A DNA stretch of 17,492 bases from JBDNDK01 sp046719185 (GTDB lineage Bacteria > Armatimonadota > UBA5829), in the NCBI GenBank assembly GCA_046719185.1, contig JBDNDK010000031.1:1-17492 (forward strand), in the 5' to 3' direction. Each line of letters starts with the position of its first letter. The first letter of the stretch is position 1. The translations under genes and the position numbers were made by a program. Of the stretch, positions 1-8,900 are shown one piece after another. Under the pieces are notes generated by a model, which searched no databases, was not told the origin of the DNA, and saw only the letters and a list, made by a program, of their open reading frames with translations.

Positions 1-1018
1 GAAAACCCTCATCACTTGAAACACTTGTTGACTGAATATATTGACCATCTTCATCATCAGCCAAAATAGGTCTCATGTAAATATATCTATTTAGCAAAGT
101 GTGTCTTGGTGTGAAAATGCTATTTTTACCACATTTCCCCGCAGCTTCGATTGCCTTTTCAAACATATTTATTTTTGCATCTAGATCATCAGCACAATGG
201 AGAACTAATGCTTCAATGGTCATAGGCTCTACTGGAGAACCCCATTCTTTACAGCCATGATGACTTAAAACTGCATGCTGGAGTAAATCACTTAGCTGTC
301 CTTCAAATCCTTCAATTTGCTCTGCTTTTTCTTTTATCAGCATAACACCGCCAACCAAATGTCCAACTAATCTTCCATTTTCAGTATAAGATGGAGTTCT
401 TTCCCAACTAAATTCATATATTTTACCAATGTCATGCAAAGCTGCAGATGTCAAAAGAAGATCTCTATTTATGCTTTTATATGAATCTACTATGCTTGCA
501 GCATTTTTCACTACATTTAAGGTATGCTCTAATAGACCACCAATATATGCATGATGAGCTTTTTCAGCAGCGGGAGCTTCCATAAACAGCTTTTTTATTT
601 TTTTATCTTCAAAAATTAACTCAAGTAATTTTGTTAACTGAGGATTCTGTATTGTGGACAAGATTTCCATCAATTCAGCCATCATTGCGATAGGATCATT
701 TTGTGATCTATCAATATAATCTGTTGGGTCAATATCATCAGGTGATTTTGAAAACCTACTAATGTTTAATTGAAGCTGACCCTGAAATGATGTTACACAG
801 CCTTCTATCAAAACATAATCTATCTCACTAATTTTTTCAATTTCAGATTCACTTGCATTCCATCTAACAGCAGCTATTTGTCCGGTTCTGTCTCTTAAAG
901 TCATCCTTATGTAGTCTTTGCCATTTCTATCTTTTTGTACACTCCTACTACTTATCAAGAATGTATCATTTACTCCAACACCTTCAACAAGGTTTTCAAC
1001 ATAATTTTTTTTGCTCAT
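1..1018 (-). CDS. YhaM-like 3'-5' exoribonuclease (OB-fold + HD domain), 3' end beyond window
   Basis: The frame is open from an ATG at 1018 to the window edge, giving 339 residues with the C-terminus missing. An OB-fold-like nucleic-acid binding region spans about residues 15-95 (RMTLRDRTGQI, then a VTSFQGQLQLNI strand pair). An HD hydrolase domain follows at about 155-315: H165 in LLEHTLNV, the H195-D196 pair in LHDIGKI, H220, H253-H254 in LSHHG and the ADD at 276-278. This order and these motifs are those of YhaM/CBF1-type 3'-to-5' exoribonucleases, which trim RNA (and ssDNA) using divalent metal in the cytoplasm. The family is usually about 310-350 residues, so little is probably missing. 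A weak AGGG lies 9 bases upstream of the ATG. It follows mnmE after 53 bases, probably in the same transcript. The exact substrate is inferred from family only. Confidence 0.9.
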   Translation of the reverse strand, partial: MSKKNYVENLVEGVGVNDTFLISSRSVQKDRNGKDYIRMTLRDRTGQIAAVRWNASESEIEKISEIDYVLIEGCVTSFQGQLQLNISRFSKSPDDIDPTDYIDRSQNDPIAMMAELMEILSTIQNPQLTKLLELIFEDKKIKKLFMEAPAAEKAHHAYIGGLLEHTLNVVKNAASIVDSYKSINRDLLLTSAALHDIGKIYEFSWERTPSYTENGRLVGHLVGGVMLIKEKAEQIEGFEGQLSDLLQHAVLSHHGCKEWGSPVEPMTIEALVLHCADDLDAKINMFEKAIEAAGKCGKNSIFTPRHTLLNRYIYMRPILADDEDGQYIQSTSVSSDEGF

Positions 1019-1071
1019 ATTTTAATACCCTATATAGCATACTGGAGAATTCTAGTGAACTATAATTATAG

Positions 1072-2439
1072 CTACTTTCCAATACAAAATTCAGAGAAAA
1101 TTCGGTCAAGTAGATCCTCTGATGCTGTTTCACCTGTAATGTTGCCAAGATAATTTAAGGCTGCATTTATATCAACGCTTAAGAAATCCATTGGCAAACC
1201 AGCAGCAATAGTCTCTTTCATCTTTATAAGACTCTCACAAGCATTTTTTAGCTCTTGTTGATGTCTCACATTTGTTACCACAGCACTCCCACAGTCAATA
1301 TTTGAACAAGAATAGAGTTTTTCTATTTCATCTATCAGTTCTTCAATACCATCACCTGTGACTGTGCTTGTTTTTACAACCGTATATTTTGCAAGTATAT
1401 CATGAAAATCAGTTTGTTTTTCTGATAAATCTAATTTATTTAAAACAATTATAATTGGTTTTTCTGGATAAGCTTCAATTATTTGAATATCATCTTCTAA
1501 CAAACCTTCTGAAATATCAGCAACTAAGAGTATGATGTCTGCAGTTTTTATAGCATCATAAGTTAGTTTTATTCCAACTTTTTCCACAGGATCTGATGTT
1601 GACCTTAATCCTGCAGTATCAACTGCAACAACAGGCAAACCTCTAATATCCAAATTTTCCTCTATTTTATCTCTAGTTGTGCCTGCAATATCTGTAACAA
1701 TAGCTCTTTCTTCTCTCAAAAGAGCATTTAGCAAGCTTGATTTACCAACATTCACTTTCCCTGTTATCACAATTCTCAAGCCTTCCCTAAATATCTTGCT
1801 TCTATCAAATGTTTTTAGAAGTGAATTTATCGATTTAATAGCAGTCTCTATTTGAAGATTTAAATCATCTAAATCAGGATCATCAACATCATCAGGAAAA
1901 TCAATAGCAGCTTCGATAGATGCTAAAATTCCCATTAAAACACTTCTTATTTTACCAACTTCTTCGCTTAACCCGCCTTTTAACTGAAACAATGCAGATT
2001 TTCTTGCTCCATCAGTGGTTGCTTTTATAATATCATTCACTGCTTCGGCTTGAATTAAGTCTAATTTGCCGTTCAGAAAAGCTCTTTTTGTAAATTCACC
2101 CGGCTCTGCAAGTCTGCATCCTGAGGCTAAAACATTATTCAGTGCTTCTTTTAATACAGAGTATCCACCATGACAGCTTATTTCAACTACATCCTCACCT
2201 GTGTAGCTGTTTGGTGATTTGAAGACTGTAAGCACAACACTATCTATTATTTCAGATGTGGATATGTTTATCAGATTTCCAAAATGTGCTGTGTGTGTGG
2301 GAAATTCTTTTACATTTCCTTTTTTGCCAGAGAAGATTTTTGATGCAATATCCAAAGATTTATTTCCGCTTATTCTAATAACACCAATACCTGCTGTTCC
2401 TATTGGTGTTGCTATTGCTGCAATTGTATCATCATTCAT
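1072..2439 (-). CDS. mnmE: tRNA uridine-5-carboxymethylaminomethyl synthesis GTPase MnmE
   Basis: MnmE (TrmE) works with MnmG to install the (carboxymethyl)aminomethyl group at C5 of the wobble uridine of certain tRNAs, in the cytoplasm. The 455-residue product is full length for the family. The N-terminal tetrahydrofolate-binding domain begins with the typical DTIAAIATPIGTAGIGVIRISG-like start. A helical domain holds an inserted G domain: P-loop GKVNVGKS (227-234), switch TDIAGTTRD (249-257), DTAG (274-277) and NKLD (334-337). The chain ends in the invariant FCIGK (451-455), whose cysteine is needed for modification. No clear Shine-Dalgarno precedes the ATG. The 53-base gap to guaB holds no convincing promoter or terminator, so it is probably co-transcribed with guaB. 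Confidence 0.98.
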   Translation of the reverse strand: MNDDTIAAIATPIGTAGIGVIRISGNKSLDIASKIFSGKKGNVKEFPTHTAHFGNLINISTSEIIDSVVLTVFKSPNSYTGEDVVEISCHGGYSVLKEALNNVLASGCRLAEPGEFTKRAFLNGKLDLIQAEAVNDIIKATTDGARKSALFQLKGGLSEEVGKIRSVLMGILASIEAAIDFPDDVDDPDLDDLNLQIETAIKSINSLLKTFDRSKIFREGLRIVITGKVNVGKSSLLNALLREERAIVTDIAGTTRDKIEENLDIRGLPVVAVDTAGLRSTSDPVEKVGIKLTYDAIKTADIILLVADISEGLLEDDIQIIEAYPEKPIIIVLNKLDLSEKQTDFHDILAKYTVVKTSTVTGDGIEELIDEIEKLYSCSNIDCGSAVVTNVRHQQELKNACESLIKMKETIAAGLPMDFLSVDINAALNYLGNITGETASEDLLDRIFSEFCIGK

Positions 2440-2492
2440 AATGTTTTATAGATTATTTTATTGTGTTAAATTCGGAGTAATATCTTATTTTT

Positions 2493-4028
2493 CTATTTTA
2501 TTCCAAATTTAGGCTCTCTATATGAGTTGAGGCTATGCACACTTCCTTCTGCCTGAGCTGCGGGTGTTCTTTGTTCAAATCTAAGCTCATTTGAGTACAA
2601 TGCATTATGAAGTGATTTAATATCACGATAACCCATATCTTGCATACTCTGCTGAAGTCCTTTCACAAGATATGGAAGATAATCAACCAAAGAACCTCTA
2701 TCAACAACAGTTCCTGTTACACCTTGAGGTACAATCACTTCATCATTCTCATTCAAATATCTTTTTCCGCCACCAGCAACCATTGCTTCCACGCTTGCCA
2801 TGCCTCTATATCTTTTCACTCTTAAGCCATTCTCATAGAAATACTCACCAGGTGATTCATTAGTTCCTGCAAATAAATAACCACCCATTACTGCTGATGC
2901 TCCTATTGCTAATGCTTTTGCTATCTGACCAATTCCTGCAATTCCACCATCAGCAATTACTGGCACTCCAAAATCTTTTGCATATTTAGAACAATGGTAT
3001 ACAGCAGAACCTTGAGGTCTTCCTACTGCCATCATATTTTGAGTGATGCATATAGAGCCAGGTCCCATGCCAACTCTCAATGCATCTGCACCAGCCTCAA
3101 TTAAAGCTTTGCATTGTCTAGTGGTAACTACATTCCCACAAATTACATCAATATCTTTAAATTTACTTTTTATAAATTTAAGCATATCTATTTGAAATTT
3201 ACTATATCCTTGAGCTGAATCTATCAAAATGCAGTCAACACCAGCATCTACTAATGCTTCCACTCTCTCTCTGTCTTCTAATCTAGTAGAAACAGCTGCA
3301 CCAGTAAGAAGCTGTTTGTGGACATTCTTAGATGAGTATGGAAAATCTTTATTTTTAAGCAAATCTCTTCTAGACAGAAAAGCCACTAACTTAAAATCAT
3401 CATCTACAACAGGCAACTTGCCTTTTTTGCTTTGTTTGAGTATCTGGTTTGCTTCATGAAGAGTAACACCTTTTTTTGCAACTACCAAATCTGTGCTCAT
3501 TATTTCTTTGAGTTTTCTGGTTCTATCTTTTTCAAAATCAGTATCCCTGTTTGTTACAACACCAACAAGTTTTGTGTTCAAAGTGCCATCTTCAGTGATA
3601 GGGATACCAGAAAAACCTTGCTCTTTCTTTATTTTATCAACATCATTGACAGTATGTTCAGGACTAAGAACTATAGGATCTAATATAAAGCCATTCTCGA
3701 ATCTTTTAACTTTTTTTACATGATCCACTTGAGCTTCAATAGTGTTGTTGTAGTGTATTATTCCAATGCCACCTAATAGTGCCAGATAAACTGCCATTTT
3801 CCACTCTGTGACAGTATCCATTGGAGAAGAAACTAGAGGTCTTTTGATTCTGATGTTTCTAGTTACATTTGTCTCAAGGTCAACATCACTTGCCTGAAAA
3901 TTTATATATCCCGGTAGAATTATAAAGTCATCGAATGTAAGTCCAGGACCGGATGAAAAAATTTCCTCTCCACTTAATCCATCAAGCATTTCTGAAGATT
4001 GAAGAGTTTTTTTATTTTTTTCTGCCAT
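2493..4028 (-). CDS. guaB: Inosine-5'-monophosphate dehydrogenase, eukaryote-like type
   Basis: GuaB oxidises IMP to XMP with NAD+, the committed step of guanine nucleotide synthesis. The 511-residue protein has an (alpha/beta)8 barrel interrupted by two CBS domains at about residues 118-230. The catalytic loop GPGSICITQ carries Cys327. The mobile flap carries the Arg423-Tyr424 pair. The remaining motifs (LVSSPMDTVTE, VIADGGI, APGEYF-like SPGEYF, KRYRGMAS) are intact. Several stretches resemble human IMPDH more than typical bacterial GuaB: the ICITQ catalytic loop, PQGVTG rather than PEGxEG in the flap, and the long tail with LRFEQRTPAAQAEGSVHSL. Length also matches the eukaryotic enzymes (about 514). 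The ATG at 4028 has GGGGGA 5-6 bases upstream and its own extended -10 promoter. mnmE follows 53 bases downstream. Confidence 0.97.
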   Translation of the reverse strand: MAEKNKKTLQSSEMLDGLSGEEIFSSGPGLTFDDFIILPGYINFQASDVDLETNVTRNIRIKRPLVSSPMDTVTEWKMAVYLALLGGIGIIHYNNTIEAQVDHVKKVKRFENGFILDPIVLSPEHTVNDVDKIKKEQGFSGIPITEDGTLNTKLVGVVTNRDTDFEKDRTRKLKEIMSTDLVVAKKGVTLHEANQILKQSKKGKLPVVDDDFKLVAFLSRRDLLKNKDFPYSSKNVHKQLLTGAAVSTRLEDRERVEALVDAGVDCILIDSAQGYSKFQIDMLKFIKSKFKDIDVICGNVVTTRQCKALIEAGADALRVGMGPGSICITQNMMAVGRPQGSAVYHCSKYAKDFGVPVIADGGIAGIGQIAKALAIGASAVMGGYLFAGTNESPGEYFYENGLRVKRYRGMASVEAMVAGGGKRYLNENDEVIVPQGVTGTVVDRGSLVDYLPYLVKGLQQSMQDMGYRDIKSLHNALYSNELRFEQRTPAAQAEGSVHSLNSYREPKFGIK

Positions 4029-4030
4029 AT

Positions 4031-4043
4031 ATTCCCCCGGAAT
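4031..4043 (-). promoter_or_regulatory. Small inverted repeat covering the guaB ribosome binding site
   Basis: On the transcribed strand ATTCC-GGG-GGAAT forms a 5-bp stem with a 3-base loop, and the G-run is also the only Shine-Dalgarno-like sequence before the guaB ATG. It could modulate ribosome access, but a stem this short may be coincidental. Confidence 0.3.
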
Positions 4044-4064
4044 TATTTCTCATATTTAACGAGT

Positions 4065-4092
4065 ATTATACCAAAAATGTTACTCACAATAA
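4065..4092 (-). promoter_or_regulatory. Predicted guaB promoter (extended -10)
   Basis: In the 92-base gap upstream of guaB, the minus strand reads TTGGTATAAT: a perfect TATAAT (4065-4070) with a TG one base upstream (extended -10). The best -35 candidate is TTATTG (4087-4092) at 16-base spacing, a weak match that is compatible with an extended -10 promoter. The leader would be about 30 bases. Transcripts from the upstream HD gene may also read through, since no terminator hairpin is visible. Confidence 0.6.
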
Positions 4093-4120
4093 CAGATACA
4101 AACTAACACATATAAGATAT

Positions 4121-4789
4121 TTACATTTCCATACCATTTATCACAAGTTTAAACTTGTATCCGAAAAAATCTGCAGCTCTTCTGCACATAAGCATTCTAA
4201 TTAAAAATATCTCAAAATACTCAATCACAGTGGCTGATTGTTCATTTGTTGTCAGGTCTAATATTATATTTTTATTGTCATTATCCACTTGAAGCTGTGA
4301 TTTTTGAACACTAAAATTCACTCTATCATGTATATCAAAAGTCAAAGGATTTTCATTTTGAACTCTAGAATGATGTACATCAGATTTGTCTGCTATTATC
4401 AAAGCTGCGGCAATGGCACTTGTGGGTGCTCCAAGCTCTTCTTCATGGTTTCCTATAGCACCAATCACATCAGCAATTTCATCAACAGGCATATCTATTT
4501 CATTAAGCAAAGTGAATGCTATAAGAGCTGCTGTTTCACAATGCCCATGCCTGTTTACCACATTGCCTAGATCATGTAGATATCCTGCAATTGCTGCAAG
4601 CTCACAAATCCTATCATCATAATTAAGGCTTTGCAATATCATTCTAGCACTTTCTGCCACTATTCCAGCATGTCTAAAACCATGCTCTGTATAACCTAAT
4701 GCATCTAGTGCTTTATTTGCATATTGAATAAAAGTCTTAACCTTTGGGTTTGCTTTCACGGTTTCCAAGGTAACTTCTTTTTCTGACAT
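4121..4789 (-). CDS. HD-domain metal-dependent phosphohydrolase
   Basis: Predicted cytoplasmic 222-residue protein with an HD fold. Visible ligands are H40 (GFRHAG), H72-D73 (GYLHDLGN), H81 and H83, H115 (NHEE) and D134 (IADKSDVHHSRV). The extra histidines suggest a binuclear-metal HD protein, a group that includes nucleotide and cyclic-dinucleotide phosphohydrolases. The substrate cannot be read from sequence. The DKSDVHHSRV segment is typical of a small stand-alone HD family of unknown substrate. The ATG at 4789 was chosen because AAGGAG sits 7 bases upstream. A longer in-frame start at 4825 lacks this. The gene start overlaps the end of tgt by 53 bases in another frame, so translation is probably coupled. 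The C-terminal ~75 residues after the HD domain look mixed alpha/beta and were not recognised. Confidence 0.88.
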   Translation of the reverse strand: MSEKEVTLETVKANPKVKTFIQYANKALDALGYTEHGFRHAGIVAESARMILQSLNYDDRICELAAIAGYLHDLGNVVNRHGHCETAALIAFTLLNEIDMPVDEIADVIGAIGNHEEELGAPTSAIAAALIIADKSDVHHSRVQNENPLTFDIHDRVNFSVQKSQLQVDNDNKNIILDLTTNEQSATVIEYFEIFLIRMLMCRRAADFFGYKFKLVINGMEM

Positions 4790-5933
4790 TGTTATTCTCC
4801 TTTCTTGGAAACTCATCATGAACAATATTTTTCATCTTATGATATTTACTCAGAAATTCCTTCTTGAACTTAGAAAATTGTCCAAGTTCAATAGCTGCTC
4901 TTATATTTTCCATTAGTTTTCTGTAGAAATATAAATTATGATAGGTTGCTAATCTTGCTGCAAGTATTTCATCTGATTTATATAAATGTCTTAGATATGC
5001 AGAGCTGTAATTTTGACAAAGCCAACATCCACATTCAGGGTCAACAGCTGAAAAATCATCAATATACCTATTATTTTTTATATTTATTCTTCCATAAGAT
5101 GTGTATAAAGATCCATTTCTGCCAAGTCTTGATGGAAGCACACAATCAAACATATCAATCCCTCTTTCAACTGCTTCCAAAATATCTTCTGGTGTGCCAA
5201 CACCCATTAAATATCTTGGTTTTTCAATTGGAATATGTGGCATAGACCAATCAACAGATTTCATCATCAAATCCTGACCTTCACCAACAGATACTCCGCC
5301 TATTGCAATTCCATCTGTATTTAGTGAAGATATAAATTTTGCACTTTCTTCTCTTAAATCTTCAAATACACTTCCCTGCACTATTCCAAAAAATGCCTGT
5401 TCTCTATCAGCATTTTCAAAAGATCTTTGTGCCCATTGATGGGTTCTTATCATAGCTGATCGTGCATATTCTTTTTTACAAGGGTATGGTGCACATTCAT
5501 CAAATGCCATCACAATATCTGCACCAATTGCAGACTGCACAGCCATCACACTCTCCGGAGTAAACTCATGGTATGAGCCATCTATATATGATCTAAATAT
5601 CACTCCATTGTCATTTATCTCTCTGATATGCTCAAGACTGAATACTTGAAAACCACCAGAGTCTGTTAGCATACATCCATTCCAATTAATGAATTTATGC
5701 AGCCCACCTGCTTTTTTAATCAGCTCATGCCCAGGTCTTAAATATAGATGATAGGTGTTTCCTAATATTATTCTAAAACCAATTTCATCTAATTCTTGTT
5801 GACTGGTAGCTTTTACTGTGCCTTGTGTGCCAACAGGCATAAAGACAGGTGTTTCAACTGTGCCATGTTTCAAATGAAGCCGACCCCTTCTCGCTTTTGA
5901 GTCGGGGTCTTTGCAGATTATATTGAACTTAAT
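4737..5933 (-). CDS. tgt: Queuine/preQ1 tRNA-guanine transglycosylase, apparent ATT start
   Basis: Tgt exchanges the wobble guanine (G34) of GUN-anticodon tRNAs for preQ1 in bacteria, the first tRNA-bound step of queuosine synthesis. Visible are the catalytic TDSGGFQ (Asp91), the FDCVLPSRLGRNG block with nucleophile Asp263, and the zinc site C301, C303, C306 and H332. Numbering counts from position 5933. The nearest conventional start is a TTG at 5873, but the in-frame codons upstream encode KARRGRLH, a conserved Tgt N-terminal motif just before HGTVETPVFMPVGTQ. There is no in-frame ATG, GTG or TTG further up before the stop at 5946-5948. I therefore place the start at ATT (5931-5933), 9 bases after an AGGAG. 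The 398-residue product carries about 20-25 extra basic C-terminal residues that overlap the HD gene. The gene follows the RND pump stop by 17 bases. Confidence 0.95.
   Translation of the reverse strand: MKFNIICKDPDSKARRGRLHLKHGTVETPVFMPVGTQGTVKATSQQELDEIGFRIILGNTYHLYLRPGHELIKKAGGLHKFINWNGCMLTDSGGFQVFSLEHIREINDNGVIFRSYIDGSYHEFTPESVMAVQSAIGADIVMAFDECAPYPCKKEYARSAMIRTHQWAQRSFENADREQAFFGIVQGSVFEDLREESAKFISSLNTDGIAIGGVSVGEGQDLMMKSVDWSMPHIPIEKPRYLMGVGTPEDILEAVERGIDMFDCVLPSRLGRNGSLYTSYGRINIKNNRYIDDFSAVDPECGCWLCQNYSSAYLRHLYKSDEILAARLATYHNLYFYRKLMENIRAAIELGQFSKFKKEFLSKYHKMKNIVHDEFPRKENNNVRKRSYLGNRESKPKG
5882..5909 (-). repeat. Inverted repeat within the first codons of tgt
   Basis: The transcribed strand contains GACCCC (5904-5909) and GGGGTC (5882-5887), with inner CTC/GAG able to pair around an AAAAGC loop across a GA/AA internal mismatch. 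An alternative, mutually exclusive pairing is CCGAC with GTCGG (5880-5905). It is an unusually G+C-rich patch for this window and lies about 20-50 bases after the proposed tgt start codon. It is also coding sequence for conserved residues, so structure may be incidental. Confidence 0.35.
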
Positions 5934-5949
5934 TTCAATGATCTCCTAT
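5931..5949 (-). promoter_or_regulatory. tgt ribosome binding site with ATT start codon
   Basis: The transcribed strand reads TAGGAG, then ATCATTGAA, then ATT. The AGGAG to second-ATT spacing of 9 bases fits initiation. The first ATT (5937-5939) is only 3 bases away, which is too close. The RND gene stop (5951-5953) abuts the Shine-Dalgarno sequence, so coupling to the pump's translation is plausible. Confidence 0.55.
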
Positions 5950-5950
5950 T

Positions 5951-8900
5951 TTACAAATCATTTTTGAAGAAGTCTTCATCTGGTTTTTGCTTATCTAACT
6001 CACTTTCACTTGTGAGAGCCATAAATCCTTTTTCAATTGTTCTTTGATATTTTCTTGGGAAAAATCTTTTCAAAAATCCCATCCAAGTATCATCTACTAT
6101 TGTATACACAACAGGTATAACAATCAATGTAAGCAGCGTAGATAATATTAAACCACCTATAACAGCTATTGCCATAGGAGCCCTGACCTCGGCACCTCTT
6201 GTATGTGCAATTGCAGTTGGCAAGAGACCTAATACCATAGCAAGTGTGGTCATTATAACAGGTCTGAGCCTTGTTGGTCCTGCCTCCGTTATTGCTTCTG
6301 TTCTATTTTTACCTCTCACCCTTAATGTGTTTGTGTAGTCCACTAGCAAGATAGCGTTCTTTGTAACAAGACCTACAAGCATTATCATACCTATCATAGA
6401 AACTATATTCAAAGTTTTTCCTGTAATAAGCAATGCAAGCAAAGCTCCAACAAGAGCTTGAGGCAAGCTAAGCATAATAACAAAAGGTGTTAGATATGAT
6501 TCAAACAAAGCACCCATTAACATATAAACTAAAATTATTGCAAGAATTAAAGCACTTATCATATAGCCAAAACTCTCGTTCATAATTTCACTCTGTCCGC
6601 CAACTCTAATGCTTACACCCGGTATTTTAGGCAGTTCTTTTAGTTTTGCATTTATTTGATTTTGAACATTACCAAGTGAAAAACCTGTTGCGACTTCAGC
6701 ATTAACATATACAACTCTTTGTCTATTCTTTCTGTCTATTTTTGAAGGAGCAAAAGAATACTCAATGTTTGCTACATCTTTTAAATATACAGGAGCACCA
6801 TTTTTTGATGCAATAATTATGTTTTCAACATCTCCAGCTTCAGATCTGAATTTTTCATCAAATCTAACGTTTATTGGATATTCATTACCTTCATCTCTGA
6901 GTTTTACGCTGTCGTCTCCATCAATTGCATTTCTTGCTGCCATTGCTATCTGAGCAACAGACATATTCATTTCAGCAGCTCTTATTCTATCAACATCAAT
7001 TCTTCTTTCAGGTTTACTTTCTTTCCAAGATATATCCACATTGATTGCACCAGGAACAGCATTAATTGTATCTGCTACAGTTCTTGCCATTTTTAGCATA
7101 TCATCCATGTTTCTTCCTTGAATTTCCATAGAAATACCGCCACCAGGACCCCCATCACCAATTATTGCAACTATTCTTTCTGCACCAGAAATTTTTGCAA
7201 ATTCTTTATTTAAATGATCAACAATTTCCTTTATTCCTCTTTCTCTCTCATGCTTTTCAACAACTCTTGCGTTTATAACAGCATATTGTGGTCCTGTATC
7301 ACCAGCACCAAATCCACCACTAGATGCTTGACCAACCTGTGCTAAATAATATGCATCTTTCCCATGAATCTCTGGCAAACTATCAATAACACTTTCTATT
7401 TGTTCAACAACAGCATTTGTCTCTTCAAGAGATGTTCCAGGGGCAGTTCTTATTTCCACTTTGAACATTGCCTCATCAGTTTTAGGGAAAAATTCAAATC
7501 CAAAAGGAATGAAAACAGTAAATGTGATTAAAGTCATCACAGTATAAAAAATACTTGCTGCTCTTCTGCTTCCTTTGTTTATAATCGCAGGTACTACTAA
7601 AAGTGTTGACAGAATAAATATTATTATTCTAGGCATCAATTGTTTAATGGATTCAGGATTCTTTATGTCCTGTGGAATAGGCATAGGAATAGAAAATACT
7701 ACCAGCAAAGAAACTATTCCTACAATCACAATAAAATATCTGTGTTCAAGTGCCCATTCAAGTGTTTGTCTGTAGCTATGATTGAGTTTATCCAGATTTC
7801 TTTCAGAAAATGAGAATATTTTGCTTATAAAATAGTTGAATCTATCAAATCTTTTTATATCATTCGTTTGTATTCTTTCAATTAATTCTCTTTCTTGTTT
7901 CTTTTTGTCTTCATGCATTTGCAGCCATCTAGATGCAAGCATAGGTGTGAGAGTAAAAGACATCAAAAGCGAAAAACCAGTTGCAACAGCAACAGTTATA
8001 CCAAAAGACTGGAAGTATTGACCAACAATACCACCCATAAATGCAATTGGTATGAATACAACCATATCAACAGCTGTAATTGTAACAGCAGCAAGACCTA
8101 TTTCTGTTCTACCATTGTATGCAGCCTCAATAGGATTTTCACCCATTTTAAGGTGTCTTTCAATATTTTCCAGAATAACTATTGAGTCATCAACCAAAAT
8201 ACCAACAACAACAGCCATACCAAGCATTGTCATAAAGTTTACGCTGAAACCAAATAAATGCAGTGGTCCAAAAGTTGCAATGAGTGATGTTGGTATGGCA
8301 AGAGCCACTATAAATGTAGCTCTTGTAGTATGAAGGAATAGGAATATAATAATTACAACAAGGAAGATTCCTTCATAAAGACTTCTCATAACATCATTTA
8401 TAGAATCTTTAACATGTATTGAACCATCATAAACTAACTCAAGATTCACTCCATGTGGAAGAACTGTTTTTAATCCCTCTAGTTCTTTTTTTACTCCATC
8501 AGCAGTCTTTACTTCATTAGCACCAGATTGCTTTTGAATGTCAATTGTGATATTAGGTTCACCATTTATTCTTGTATAAACAGTAGTTTCTTTTACTGTG
8601 TCTTCTATTTTTGCAATATCACTTAATCTAATTGTACTGTCTGGTTTGCCATCTCTTCCTTCTATTGGAAGTCTTAATTCAGCAATTTGCTGTGTAGTAT
8701 CAAAGTCTCCAACCGTTCTTACAGAATAATCCCTAGCTCCTTCTTTTATAGAACCTGCAGGAACATTTAGATTAGATGCTCTTATAAATTCCACAATTTG
8801 TGCTAGAGAGAGACCATAAGCTTGAAGTCTGTCTTTATCTACAGCAACAGATATTTCTCTTTCTTCACCACCAGAAATATTAACACCAGCAACCCCCTCA

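Noticed and set aside
1019..1058. A TTCACT, 17 bases, TATATA promoter-like pair just upstream of the YhaM-like gene
   Set aside because: Transcription would begin at or within a few bases of the ATG, excluding the apparent ribosome binding site. In A+T-rich sequence such pairs are expected by chance.
1060..1071. Perfect 12-bp palindrome CTATAATTATAG at the end of mnmE
   Set aside because: It is all A+T apart from its ends and has no loop or T-run to form a terminator. Likely chance.
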